Source: Gordonia jinghuaiqii (GTDB taxonomy: Bacteria; Actinomycetota; Actinomycetes; Mycobacteriales; Mycobacteriaceae). Taken from it: DNA of 64,000 nt. The notes below the pieces were generated by a model. The model was not told the origin of the DNA. It saw only the letters and a list, made by a program, of their open reading frames with translations, and made no database searches. Location of the stretch: the NCBI RefSeq assembly GCF_014041935.1, contig NZ_CP059491.1, forward strand, positions 5,022,001 through 5,086,000, read 5' to 3'. Shown in pieces: positions 36,481-44,390 of the stretch (the first letter of the stretch is position 1; every line of letters starts with the position of its first letter). Position numbers and translations under genes: made by a program.

Positions 36481-37140
36481 GTGTCTGTACCCCTCAACGA
36501 GATCGACCATCCGTCTTCTCGCACCGGGCACACGTCCGCCGGGCAACGGCGTCCGTCCAGAACGGCCCCGACAACTGCGACGGCACGCCTGGCTGCCGTC
36601 GTGGCCGAGGGAGACATCTTCGACGCCGCGCTCGTCGCCCTCGTGGAGACCTCCGGGTACAGCGCGGCCCTGATCGAACCCGCCCAGCTCCCCGCCCTTC
36701 GCGATCCCGCCGTCCTGCTCGTGCGTTCCGCGGCGATGCTCGGTTTCGCTCGGCGGTTGCCGATGTTGCGAACCGTGAGGGTTGTCCTCGTCGGCGACGG
36801 CGTTGCAGGTTATGACCACATCCGCATCTCCCCGCGGGCACCCGATGCTCAGGGCGCGCTCCTCAACGCACTCGCCACCACGATCGGCCCGCCGCCGCCC
36901 TCCACGCCGGTCGCGCCGGTCAACCGGGTGCGCGTCACCGAACGCGAGCAGGAGATCCTGACGACCTACACACTCGGTGCCACGTTGCGGCAGACCTCGC
37001 GGGAACACCAGATCGCCGAGAGCACGGTCCGCGAACACTATCGTCGCGTCGTCCGTCGCTACGAGGAGGCCGGCCGTCCCGTCGGCAACAAGGCGCAACT
37101 ACTTCTGGAGTTCATGGCCGACGGGTGGGTACGCCCGTGA
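36481..37140 (+). CDS. LuxR/GerE-type regulator with degenerate N-terminal domain
   Basis: A 219-residue protein with a C-terminal helix-turn-helix of the LuxR kind (VTEREQEILTTYTLGATLRQTSREHQIAESTVREHYRRV, read in parts; about residues 145-190). The N-terminal part (about 35-130) resembles a receiver fold but lacks a recognisable phospho-acceptor Asp. The GTG at 36481 has a perfect AGGAGG 8 bases upstream and is preferred to the ATG at 36457. It is divergent from the other atypical regulator across 273 bp. Together they look like a phosphorylation-independent regulatory pair for the island. Confidence 0.72.
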   Translation: MSVPLNEIDHPSSRTGHTSAGQRRPSRTAPTTATARLAAVVAEGDIFDAALVALVETSGYSAALIEPAQLPALRDPAVLLVRSAAMLGFARRLPMLRTVRVVLVGDGVAGYDHIRISPRAPDAQGALLNALATTIGPPPPSTPVAPVNRVRVTEREQEILTTYTLGATLRQTSREHQIAESTVREHYRRVVRRYEEAGRPVGNKAQLLLEFMADGWVRP

Positions 37141-37218
37141 GGCGTACCTCGGGCCGTCTCTGAACCGGAGGGACCTAAGGCCCACGACTCCGCCCGACGA
37201 TCGGCACAGACTGAGGAA

Positions 37219-37755
37219 ATGCGGCCGGATTCGGGCAAATACCACCCCACGCTCACCGCGCATGGCCGACGACCCTGGCCAGCATGGGTTCTCGCCCTCA
37301 TCGAGGGCTTTGTGGCGTACCAGGCGATCAGCGGGGGCCTCGCCCTGATCGACGACCGGTGGGTGATGCCCCGAGAGTGGCTGCACAACACACCTTTCGA
37401 CAACTGGACCGGTCCCGGACTACTGCTCATCGCCACAATCGCGGTTCCGCACATCCTGGCCGCGCTGGCCATCGTCGCCCCACCCGTCAGCGCACGACTC
37501 GCGAGTCTCGGCGGTCTGTTCGCCGGAGCGTCGTTGATCGTGTGGATTCTGCTGCAGGTCGCCTTTCTTCAGATCTTCTTCTATCTCCAGCCGGCGGTCG
37601 CGGTCATCGGCGTGATCGAGATCGCGCTGGCCGCCTGGTGGAGACATCTCGACCACCGCGTCGACGATCGGCGCGTCGAGCCGCTGGCACCGGCTCCGGG
37701 AACATCGAGCCGGACTCCCCGCGCGCCGCGTGACCTCGGCGATCGCAGCAGGTGA
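37219..37755 (+). CDS. Small integral membrane protein
   Basis: A 178-residue protein with four hydrophobic helices (about residues 20-45, 68-88, 95-115 and 118-140) and a basic, polar C-terminal tail. I do not recognise the family. The helices are typical in composition and there is no signal peptide. It lies 78 bp after the LuxR-type regulator and 35 bp before the acyl-CoA ligase, all on the same strand, so it may belong to either unit. Confidence 0.65.
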   Translation: MRPDSGKYHPTLTAHGRRPWPAWVLALIEGFVAYQAISGGLALIDDRWVMPREWLHNTPFDNWTGPGLLLIATIAVPHILAALAIVAPPVSARLASLGGLFAGASLIVWILLQVAFLQIFFYLQPAVAVIGVIEIALAAWWRHLDHRVDDRRVEPLAPAPGTSSRTPRAPRDLGDRSR

Positions 37756-37790
37756 ACGGTTGAACTGTCGCACCGTGGCACAGTGAGTAT

Positions 37791-39182
37791 GTGCTGCTGC
37801 CGACCTTGACCCCCACCGCGCCGGACGACCCAGACGTGATCCGCATCGGCGGCGACCGTCTCTCACGCGAGGATCTGGTCGGCGCCGCGACCGCGGTGGC
37901 CGAGCGGATAGCGGGGGCGCGCACCGTCGCTGTCCTGGCCACCCCCACTGTCGACACCGTGCTCGCGCTGGTCGGCGGATTGATCGCAGGCGTGCCGGTG
38001 GTCCCGGTGCCGCCCGACTCCGGGCCACGCGAGTTCGAACACATCCTGGCCGATTCGGGCGCGCAGGCCTGGCTGGGACAGGGCCCGGCGGAGGCGACGC
38101 TGCCCGTCATCCCCGTCCGGCGATACGCGAAGTCGTGGCATCGTCACCCCGAACCGCACGCCGACTCGACGGCGCTGATCCTCTACACCTCCGGTACGAC
38201 GGGGTTGCCCAAGGGCGTGCCGATCACCCGGCAGGCGATCGCCGAGGGACTCGATGCCCTCGCCGACGCCTGGCTGTGGACGGCCGATGACACACTGGCA
38301 CATGGCCTTCCGCTGTTCCACGTACACGGCCTCATTCTCGGCGTGCTGGGTCCGCTCCGCCGGGGCGGACGGTTGATCCACACGGAGAAGCCGACCGCCG
38401 CAGGTTACGCGGCCGCCGCCGAGGCGGGCGCGAGCATGTTCTTCGGCGTACCGACGGTGTGGAGTCGCATCGCTGCCGAACCTGTTGCCGCACAGACGCT
38501 TTCCACTTCGCGTCTGCTCATCTCGGGCAGCGCTCCACTCCCGGTTCCCGTGTTCGAACGGGTGCAGGAGCTGACCGGACACCGGATCGTCGAACGCTAC
38601 GGGATGACCGAGACGCTGATCACCGTGAGCACACGCGTCGACGGCGAGACCAGGCCGGGCTGGGTGGGACTTCCCCTGCCCTATGTCGAGACGCGTCTGG
38701 TGGAGTCCGGCGAACCGGTACCGCACGACGGCCAGAGTGTCGGCGATCTGCACGTACGCGGCCCGATGATGGCGTCGGGATACCTCAATCGCCCCGACGC
38801 CACCGCCGAATCATGGCTCGACGACGGCTTCTTCGCGACCGGCGACGTGGCTGTCATCGATGCCGACGGCATGCACCGCATCGTCGGGCGCCGTGCCACC
38901 GACCTCATCAAATCCGGCGGTTTCCGGATCGGTGCGGGTGAGATCGAGACCGTGCTGCTGGCGCACCCGGCAGTCCGCGAGGTCGCGGTGATCGGCGTCC
39001 CCGACGACTACCTCGGACAACGGATCATCGCCTACGTGGTCGGCGAGCCAGTCGCCGACACCGAACTCATCGAGTTCGTCGCGGGCGAGTTGTCCAACCA
39101 CAAGCGGCCCCGGGAAGTCCGGTTCGTCGACTCGCTTCCCCGCAACGCCATGGGCAAGGTCCAGAAAAAGCTCCTGGGCTAG
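37791..39182 (+). CDS. Acyl-CoA synthetase, FadD36-like
   Basis: A 463-residue ANL ligase, shorter than most FadD proteins. The adenylate motif LILYTSGTTGLPKGVPIT, the ERYGMTET motif, the hinge GDVAVIDADGMHRIVGRRATDLIKSGG and the C-terminal Lys in NAMGKVQKK are all intact. The GTG start gives MLLPTLTPTAP; the start and the VAVLATPT stretch resemble M. tuberculosis FadD36 as I remember it. It activates a carboxylic acid to its CoA ester. The acyl chain cannot be inferred. Confidence 0.87.
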   Translation: MLLPTLTPTAPDDPDVIRIGGDRLSREDLVGAATAVAERIAGARTVAVLATPTVDTVLALVGGLIAGVPVVPVPPDSGPREFEHILADSGAQAWLGQGPAEATLPVIPVRRYAKSWHRHPEPHADSTALILYTSGTTGLPKGVPITRQAIAEGLDALADAWLWTADDTLAHGLPLFHVHGLILGVLGPLRRGGRLIHTEKPTAAGYAAAAEAGASMFFGVPTVWSRIAAEPVAAQTLSTSRLLISGSAPLPVPVFERVQELTGHRIVERYGMTETLITVSTRVDGETRPGWVGLPLPYVETRLVESGEPVPHDGQSVGDLHVRGPMMASGYLNRPDATAESWLDDGFFATGDVAVIDADGMHRIVGRRATDLIKSGGFRIGAGEIETVLLAHPAVREVAVIGVPDDYLGQRIIAYVVGEPVADTELIEFVAGELSNHKRPREVRFVDSLPRNAMGKVQKKLLG

Positions 39183-39198
39183 CGCCTACCCTCCCAGA

Positions 39199-39287
39199 AA
39201 CCGCCCCCCAATAACCGCCCTGCACAGGGGCATCGACGACATATGGTCGTCGGGGCCCCTGTGGTGGGTGGAATGTGGGGCGGTTCT
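39199..39287. terminator. Large nested hairpin after the FadD36-like gene
   Basis: CACAGGGGC (39223-39231) pairs with GCCCCTGTG (39255-39263). Inside it CGACGAC (39234-39240) pairs with GTCGTCG (39246-39252) around ATATG. Outside, 39199-39210 is largely complementary to 39276-39287. The whole could be a terminator for the ligase gene, although no clear T-run follows. Confidence 0.5.
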
Positions 39288-39377
39288 GCGTTCCCGGCCT
39301 GTCCACAACCCGGGCGCGCGTCCACACCCCCCGACACCGCGTCTCCCCGGGTCCCCGAACGCCCGACACTTGCGCGC

Positions 39378-40259
39378 ATGGACTACGACCAGCTCATCGT
39401 CCGCTTCGGAGGCGTCGCGTCGGCGAACCAGCTCGTGAGTTGCGGGGAAACCCGCGCGGACATCCGACGCGCCGTCGAAGCGGGGGTGATCCGGCGGATT
39501 CGGCACGGCTGGTTCCAGCTGCCCGATGCCGATCCGGAGGTCGTGGCGGCGGTCGCCGACAATGCTGTGGTGTCGTGCGCGTCCGCCCTTCGACGCCATG
39601 GACTGTGGGTTCCGGAGCACCCCACCGAGTTCCACGCACGCGTGACACGGCATGAACGACGCCGCTCCCCCGACCGATGCCGACGCCATGGCCGTCCGAC
39701 GCCGGCCCCCGCCGCCGTCGACGACGTCGCAACCGCCCTGCAGTACGCAGCGCGGTGCTTCGACAGGGAAGGGTTCATCATCCTGTGCGACTCCGCACTG
39801 CACCACGGCAGGCTGACCGTCGACGACCTGCGCGCGGAGTTCGCCCTCGCCCCGCTCTCCATCCGGACGGCCCTGGAGAAGTGCAATCGGCTCGCGGCGT
39901 CGGGAACCGAGACCGCGGCGCGATTACGACTGATCGGTGCGGGGCTTTCGGTGGAGGTCCAGCATCATGTGCCCGAGGTGGGCTGGGTCGACCTGCTCGT
40001 CGGCAACCGTCTCGCCATCGAGCTCGACAGCCTGGCCCACCACACCGGCGTCGACAACTACGAGACCGACCGTGTACGGAGCCGTAAGCTGATCTCGCTC
40101 GGCTACCGGCCGATACGCCTCACCTACGCGCAGGTCTTCCACGACGGGGAGAGGACCTACGCAGATATCGCCGCCACCGTCCGCAAGGGTTATCACCGCA
40201 GTCGAGGCGCCGGGGCGCCTCAAAAAACAACCCTCATCAGCGGCGTCGACGACGCATAG
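39378..40259 (+). CDS. AbiEi-like winged-helix protein fused to a VSR/DUF559-type nuclease fold
   Basis: A 293-residue protein. The N-terminus (DQLIVRFGGVASANQLVSCG onward, ending RIRHGWFQLPDAD) matches the winged-helix domain of type IV antitoxins such as AbiEi. The C-terminus (about 195-275: GWVDLLVGNRLAIELDSLAHH, then YETDRVRSRKLISLGYRPIRLTYAQV) has the VSR/restriction-endonuclease-like pattern of DUF559, with a D-L-V / E-L-D core. No AbiEii toxin gene is adjacent, so this is a solitary member. The ATG at 39378 is used because the upstream extension overlaps the hairpin region. Its role, possibly in DNA processing or defence, is unproven. Confidence 0.75.
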   Translation: MDYDQLIVRFGGVASANQLVSCGETRADIRRAVEAGVIRRIRHGWFQLPDADPEVVAAVADNAVVSCASALRRHGLWVPEHPTEFHARVTRHERRRSPDRCRRHGRPTPAPAAVDDVATALQYAARCFDREGFIILCDSALHHGRLTVDDLRAEFALAPLSIRTALEKCNRLAASGTETAARLRLIGAGLSVEVQHHVPEVGWVDLLVGNRLAIELDSLAHHTGVDNYETDRVRSRKLISLGYRPIRLTYAQVFHDGERTYADIAATVRKGYHRSRGAGAPQKTTLISGVDDA

Positions 40260-40289
40260 TCCTCGGTGCGGCTGCTGAGGGTGGTTTTT
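40222..40289. terminator. Terminator-like inverted repeat at a convergent junction
   Basis: AAAAACAACCCTCATCAGC (ending 40241) and GCTGCTGAGGGTGGTTTTT (40271-40289) are complementary apart from two positions, with a 29-base loop. The A-run before and T-run after let it work in both directions. It overlaps the last codons of the AbiEi-like gene and precedes the stop of the convergent hydrolase by 11 bp. Confidence 0.65.
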
Positions 40290-40299
40290 GGGGTTGCGC

Positions 40300-41487
40300 T
40301 CAGTTGGTCCACGCCCGTTCGCCCATCCAGTCGGTGATGACGCCGACCGCCTCCTTCAGACGCGGGATCTGCTCGCGACCCGAGTAGTAGTGCGTCGCAC
40401 CGGAGATGGTGTGAAGTGTCTTGTCGGGATGGCCCACCGCGTCGAACAACCGGTGGGTGTGGCTGGGTGTGCACGCGTTATCCGCGGAGTTGCCGATGAC
40501 CAGTGTCGGTACTTCCAGATCCGCCGCGCAGCGCGGCCCGTCGCCGTGCGCGTCGTCGTAGCTCCACTGCGACAACCAACTCCGCAGAGTGGTGAAGCGT
40601 GCGAGTCCCACCGGACCCATGTTGACGATGCGCGGATCGCCGAGGTAACAACCGAGTTCGCGGTCGCTGGGGTCGACGGAGAGGTCCAGCCACCGCGGGT
40701 CCGCCATCGTGCCGTGGACGATGAAGCCGCGCTCCATCAACGGTTCGCCGCGCCCTCGCAGATCGGCGAGTTGTTCCTTGACCCATGCCGTGATCCGGCG
40801 GTTGCGGTCGATCTGCGCGGCACGGTACCGCTCGAGGAACTCGGCCGTATAGGGCGGCTGGTTGGGGTTGGCCGGATTGTAGAGGTCCAACTCCGGGTCG
40901 CGCTTGTCCGGATCGGTCTCGTCGAGGATCGACGGGTCCATCCACTCGGTGAGCGTTCCGTGCCGGGATACGTGTGCGGCCAACAACATCATTCCGTCGG
41001 CGGCCGGGAGATCGAGTTCGGTGAGGTCGGGCGGCTCGCCGGCCGGGGTCTGCGTCACCGTCGCGTGCTGTGCCTGCTGTTGGTAGTACAGCGACAGCGC
41101 ACCGCCACCACTCCAGCCGGCCAGGATCACCTTCTCGTAGCCGAGCCGTTCACGTGCATCCTTCACACAGGCGCCGAGGTCCTGGACCACCTTCTCCATG
41201 ATCAGCGCGCTGTCGACGCCGCGGTACCGGCTGTTGCAGTAGATGACGTGGTGGCCCGCCCGGGCCAGCGCATTGGTCATCGGCAGGTAGGCGCCACCGC
41301 CGATGGGGTGCATGAAGATGATCACGTTCTTCGACGGCACTCCCTTGGGACGCAGGAGGTAACTCTCCAGCACCACGCTCTCGGTGACGCCGCCGTAGGT
41401 GTCCTGGTATGCCGAGAGGTCGTCGAAGACAACGAGATACGGGATTCGTTCGTACTCGTGCCGGGGCAGGGTGTCCGCGGAGCTCAT
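40300..41487 (-). CDS. Alpha/beta hydrolase coupled to the homogentisate-dioxygenase-like gene
   Basis: A 395-residue alpha/beta hydrolase. The nucleophile elbow is GWSGGGALS, an Asp candidate is in VIGNSADNACTPSHTHRLF, and the catalytic His is in ISGATHYYSG. HPIGGG (after VIIFM) fits the oxyanion loop. The ATG at 41487 overlaps the preceding stop (ATGA), so it is made with the dioxygenase. It probably hydrolyses a ring-cleavage product or an ester feeding the dioxygenase. The gene lacks similarity to fumarylacetoacetate hydrolase, the usual enzyme of homogentisate breakdown. Confidence 0.82.
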   Translation of the reverse strand: MSSADTLPRHEYERIPYLVVFDDLSAYQDTYGGVTESVVLESYLLRPKGVPSKNVIIFMHPIGGGAYLPMTNALARAGHHVIYCNSRYRGVDSALIMEKVVQDLGACVKDARERLGYEKVILAGWSGGGALSLYYQQQAQHATVTQTPAGEPPDLTELDLPAADGMMLLAAHVSRHGTLTEWMDPSILDETDPDKRDPELDLYNPANPNQPPYTAEFLERYRAAQIDRNRRITAWVKEQLADLRGRGEPLMERGFIVHGTMADPRWLDLSVDPSDRELGCYLGDPRIVNMGPVGLARFTTLRSWLSQWSYDDAHGDGPRCAADLEVPTLVIGNSADNACTPSHTHRLFDAVGHPDKTLHTISGATHYYSGREQIPRLKEAVGVITDWMGERAWTN

Positions 41488-42593
41488 ACCTGGGCCTCTT
41501 CTTTGACCTCGACGGTGGCCGAGTCGATCATCGCGGGTGTGGGGATGAGCCGTCGACGCGTGTCGATCGAGATGACCTTCCATTCCACCCGGGCGAACTC
41601 GTCGAACTTGCGGCGCGACCGTTCCCGGGCGCGTTCCGGGATTCCGTGGTGCATCCCCTGCGGTGCGTGCGAGATGAGCCCCGGGGGCATCCCGATCCCG
41701 AACATGCTGCCGCCGTGGAAGAATGCGATCTCGTCGAAGTCGGTGTTGCGGTGGTACCACGGCAGCCGTTCGGCGCCCTTGCGGGCCTCCGCGGGACGTG
41801 GCAGGAAGTTCATCACGTACACCCCCGTCGCCTGCATGAACAGGTGCACGGTCGGCGGCAGATGGACGGTCTCGGAGGTGATGACGTCGTAGTCCTCGAT
41901 GTTGAAGGTGAACGCGAAATTGTCTCCGCGCCACCCCTCGACGTCGAGCGGATGGAACGGGTAGAACAGCGACGTCTGGCCGTCTCGCTGGCGGAAACGC
42001 ACCTCGTACTCGTCGCGGCCGTCGCCGTCGAACGCCTCGGCCTCCGGCACGACGACGAGCGAGGAGTCGAACGGGAAGAAGCGGCCGAGAACTCCCGGCT
42101 CGGGGACCCGGTACTCGTCGACCGCTTCGATGATCAACAGCAGCGAGGCGTCGTCGGGCACCTGGCGGTAGGTGCAGCCCTTCGGGATGTAGACGTAATC
42201 GCCCGGCCGGTAGGGCAATCGCCCGAACTCGGTTTCGAAGTGGCCGGTGCCCTCGTGCACGAAGATGAGCTCGTCGCCGTCGACCGGGCGGAACCAGAAC
42301 GGCGCGGCTTCGGCTCGTCGGCTCAGTGAGATCCGGCAGTCGTCGTTGTAGAACATCACCAGCGGTTCACCCGCGGGGTCGATCTGATCGGTCGGCGTGA
42401 GATCGGTGACGATCCGGTCGACACCGGTGTGCGTGCCGACCGCCCGGAACTGGGTCGGATCGTTGCGACGGTACAGATGTGCTGTGCGCCCGGTGAATCC
42501 GTAACGTCCGAGCTCATCGTCCTTGAGGTCCTCCACATCTCGGTGGACCTGGCGTGGGGTGCGGCCCTTGCGGTGTTGGATGAACGATTCCAT
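41484..42593 (-). CDS. Homogentisate 1,2-dioxygenase-family protein
   Basis: A 369-residue cupin-fold protein of the homogentisate dioxygenase family. Candidate iron ligands are His281 and Glu288 in YHRNTDFDE and His315/316 in QGMHHG. The N-terminal cupin shows HEGTGHFETEFG and GDYVYIPKGC. The spacing from His281 to Glu288 is one residue longer than in the human enzyme, and the protein is shorter than it (about 445), so the substrate may not be homogentisate. It opens an aromatic ring with O2. The ATG at 42593 is chosen; the longer frame crosses a promoter region. A TetR gene is divergent. Confidence 0.75.
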   Translation of the reverse strand: MESFIQHRKGRTPRQVHRDVEDLKDDELGRYGFTGRTAHLYRRNDPTQFRAVGTHTGVDRIVTDLTPTDQIDPAGEPLVMFYNDDCRISLSRRAEAAPFWFRPVDGDELIFVHEGTGHFETEFGRLPYRPGDYVYIPKGCTYRQVPDDASLLLIIEAVDEYRVPEPGVLGRFFPFDSSLVVVPEAEAFDGDGRDEYEVRFRQRDGQTSLFYPFHPLDVEGWRGDNFAFTFNIEDYDVITSETVHLPPTVHLFMQATGVYVMNFLPRPAEARKGAERLPWYHRNTDFDEIAFFHGGSMFGIGMPPGLISHAPQGMHHGIPERARERSRRKFDEFARVEWKVISIDTRRRLIPTPAMIDSATVEVKEEAQV

Positions 42594-42634
42594 GCGAGCT
42601 CCTGTGGTGGTGGGGTACGTGAGCGGGTCGGGTG

Positions 42635-42760
42635 TCAGGTTCGTGGCCGCCCGCATGGCCGCGACTGGTCGGCCAGGGCTTCGACCTCCTGGCTTTCCGC
42701 AAAGGGTCGTGGGCCGTCGTCGAAGGAGGGGAGGTTCTCGTCCCGGGTCATCGTCGCCAT
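42635..42760 (-). CDS. Possible 41-residue small protein upstream of the dioxygenase
   Basis: A 41-codon frame starts at the ATG at 42760 with AAAGGGGA about 5 bases upstream and ends 41 bp before the dioxygenase start. The peptide (MATMTRDENLPSFDDGPRPF and on) is polar and acidic with no membrane segment. Its ribosome-binding site is good and it lies in the transcript path of the dioxygenase, so it may be a small co-expressed protein or a leader peptide. No family is recognised and it could be spurious. Confidence 0.35.
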   Translation of the reverse strand: MATMTRDENLPSFDDGPRPFAESQEVEALADQSRPCGRPRT

Positions 42761-42790
42761 CGGTATCCCCTTTGAGCTGTCGCCGCGTTT

Positions 42791-42816
42791 TTCTGATGCT
42801 AGATTCAGGTTCAGAA
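42791..42816. promoter_or_regulatory. Candidate TetR operator and divergent promoter
   Basis: TTCTGA (42791-42796) and TCAGAA (42811-42816) are inverted around a 14-base spacer, and CTGA/TCAG (42793-42796 with 42805-42808) nests inside. Between them TAGATT (plus) and TAGCAT (minus) could be -10 boxes for the TetR gene and the dioxygenase operon. The position fits an operator bound by the adjacent TetR protein. Confidence 0.35.
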
Positions 42817-42939
42817 GATGACAAGGGTCACATCGTGTCGACGCGGCCGCCGCGAGCTCGCAAACAGATTGCTCGCGTCGGCGTGGTTGGATCAGCCGCG
42901 TGGTGTGAAGTGTCATCGGTGTTGTGGAAGGAGGTCACG

Positions 42940-43554
42940 GTGCCGCCGACGAGCAAGGGACGCCAGACCGAGGCCGCGTTTGTCGAAGCGGCACGCCGCA
43001 CCTTCGCCGAGAAGGGGTACCTGAACACCAAGATCTCCGACATCGCGGCGGCAGCGGGACGGTCGACGGGTTCGTTCTACAACTATTACGACAGCAAGGA
43101 CCAGCTTCTCGAGGCGCTTCTCGACCAGTTCAGCGTCGAGGTCGTCGAGGGCTCACTCGCGACACGGCACACCGACCCGGAAGCGGGCGTCCGCGCGGCG
43201 GTGACCGCCTACTGGACGACGTACAAGAAGTACCTGCCGGAGATCATCGGACTGTTCCAGATGTCGATGCTCGACGACGAGTTCCGGGAGCGATGGCACG
43301 CCAACCGCACGTCGGGGATCAAGCAGGTGCTCGCGGGACTGCACAGCGCGGAGCGGGCGGGATACGAGGTCGGTCTCCCACTCGAACCGCTCGCGTCGGC
43401 GCTGGTGAACACGCTCGAATCCTCGTGCTGGTCCTGGCTCGCGGTCCGCGGAGGTGTGGTCGGTTCCATCCCCGACGACGACACGGCGATCGACATCCTT
43501 ACCACCATTTGGTACCGCACGGTGTACCGGTCAGGTCCACACATTCAACGCTGA
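42940..43554 (+). CDS. TetR-family transcriptional regulator
   Basis: A 204-residue TetR protein. The helix-turn-helix spans residues 9-55 (EAAFVEAARRTFAEKGYLNTKISDIAAAAGRSTGSFYNYY, read in parts), followed by a helical ligand-binding domain. The GTG at 42940 has AAGGAGG 5 bases before it; starts further upstream lack one. It is divergent from the dioxygenase-hydrolase genes and is their likely local repressor, responding to an aromatic or CoA ligand (inference). Confidence 0.88.
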   Translation: MPPTSKGRQTEAAFVEAARRTFAEKGYLNTKISDIAAAAGRSTGSFYNYYDSKDQLLEALLDQFSVEVVEGSLATRHTDPEAGVRAAVTAYWTTYKKYLPEIIGLFQMSMLDDEFRERWHANRTSGIKQVLAGLHSAERAGYEVGLPLEPLASALVNTLESSCWSWLAVRGGVVGSIPDDDTAIDILTTIWYRTVYRSGPHIQR

Positions 43555-43611
43555 TCGCGGAAAGAACCTGGCCCTTGCGCCGCGTCGTCGCCAATTGTGA
43601 TGCTGGGACGC

Positions 43612-44184
43612 ATGACGATCGACGTCCGGCCCGCAACGATCTTCGCCGACATCGCCACGATGGTCGGGCCGAAGAAGCCGACCTCCAACGTCTGCTGGTG
43701 CCTGAGCTACCGCATCCCGAGCAAGCAGAACCAGACCCTGGTGCGGGAGCAGCGCGGCGAGTTCGTGAAAGAGTTGTGCGACAGCGGTATTCCACTGGGC
43801 ATTCTCGCCTACGACGACGATGAGGTGGTCGGCTGGGCCGCGGTGTCACCGCGCGCCGACACCACCTTCGCGCGCAATCGCAGGATCCCCCACGTCGACG
43901 ACCTGCCCGTGTGGTCGGCCTGGTGCATCCGTGTCCGTCCCGGGCATCGCAAGAAGGGCATCTCCCACGCATTGCTCGAGGGTGCAGTCGATTACGCACG
44001 GTCCAACGGGGCGCCGGCCGTCGAGGGGTACCCGGTCGACAATCGCGGCGAAAAGGTCGACCTGACCATGGCCTACGTCGGCACCCGCGGCCTGTTCGAG
44101 TCCGCGGGCTTCTCGAAAGCGGCCGACACCACGTCGGTACTCGACGGATTCCCGCGCGTGCTGATGCGTAAGCGGCTCAACTGA
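43612..44184 (+). CDS. GNAT-family N-acetyltransferase
   Basis: A 190-residue protein with a central GNAT core: VVGWAAVSPRAD, then WCIRVRPGHRKKGISHALLEGAVDYARSNGA, where RPGHRKKGIS is the acetyl-CoA pyrophosphate loop (Q/RxxGxG/A variant). A Cys/Trp pair near the start (SNVCWCLSYR) is characteristic of a subgroup of actinobacterial members. The ATG at 43612 is chosen; ATG 43600 and GTG 43597 are also in frame. It stands alone between the TetR gene and manganese catalase, and its substrate is unknown. Confidence 0.8.
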   Translation: MTIDVRPATIFADIATMVGPKKPTSNVCWCLSYRIPSKQNQTLVREQRGEFVKELCDSGIPLGILAYDDDEVVGWAAVSPRADTTFARNRRIPHVDDLPVWSAWCIRVRPGHRKKGISHALLEGAVDYARSNGAPAVEGYPVDNRGEKVDLTMAYVGTRGLFESAGFSKAADTTSVLDGFPRVLMRKRLN

Positions 44185-44390
44185 CAGTCCCGAGGTGACG
44201 GAATGTTTTGCGTGGCGAAGATCGGGTACTGCTACCGCTACCAGTTGGTCAAGAATGCGGCCTCTGTCAATGATGTGGCCCCTTCCCCGGGGCGGCGGCG
44301 AAATATGAGTGTCTGCACGCCGACAGGCCTCGTCCGCCTTCGCCGATCGCGAGGCCACTCGACAACTTCACCTGCGAACGAGGAGAGCCT

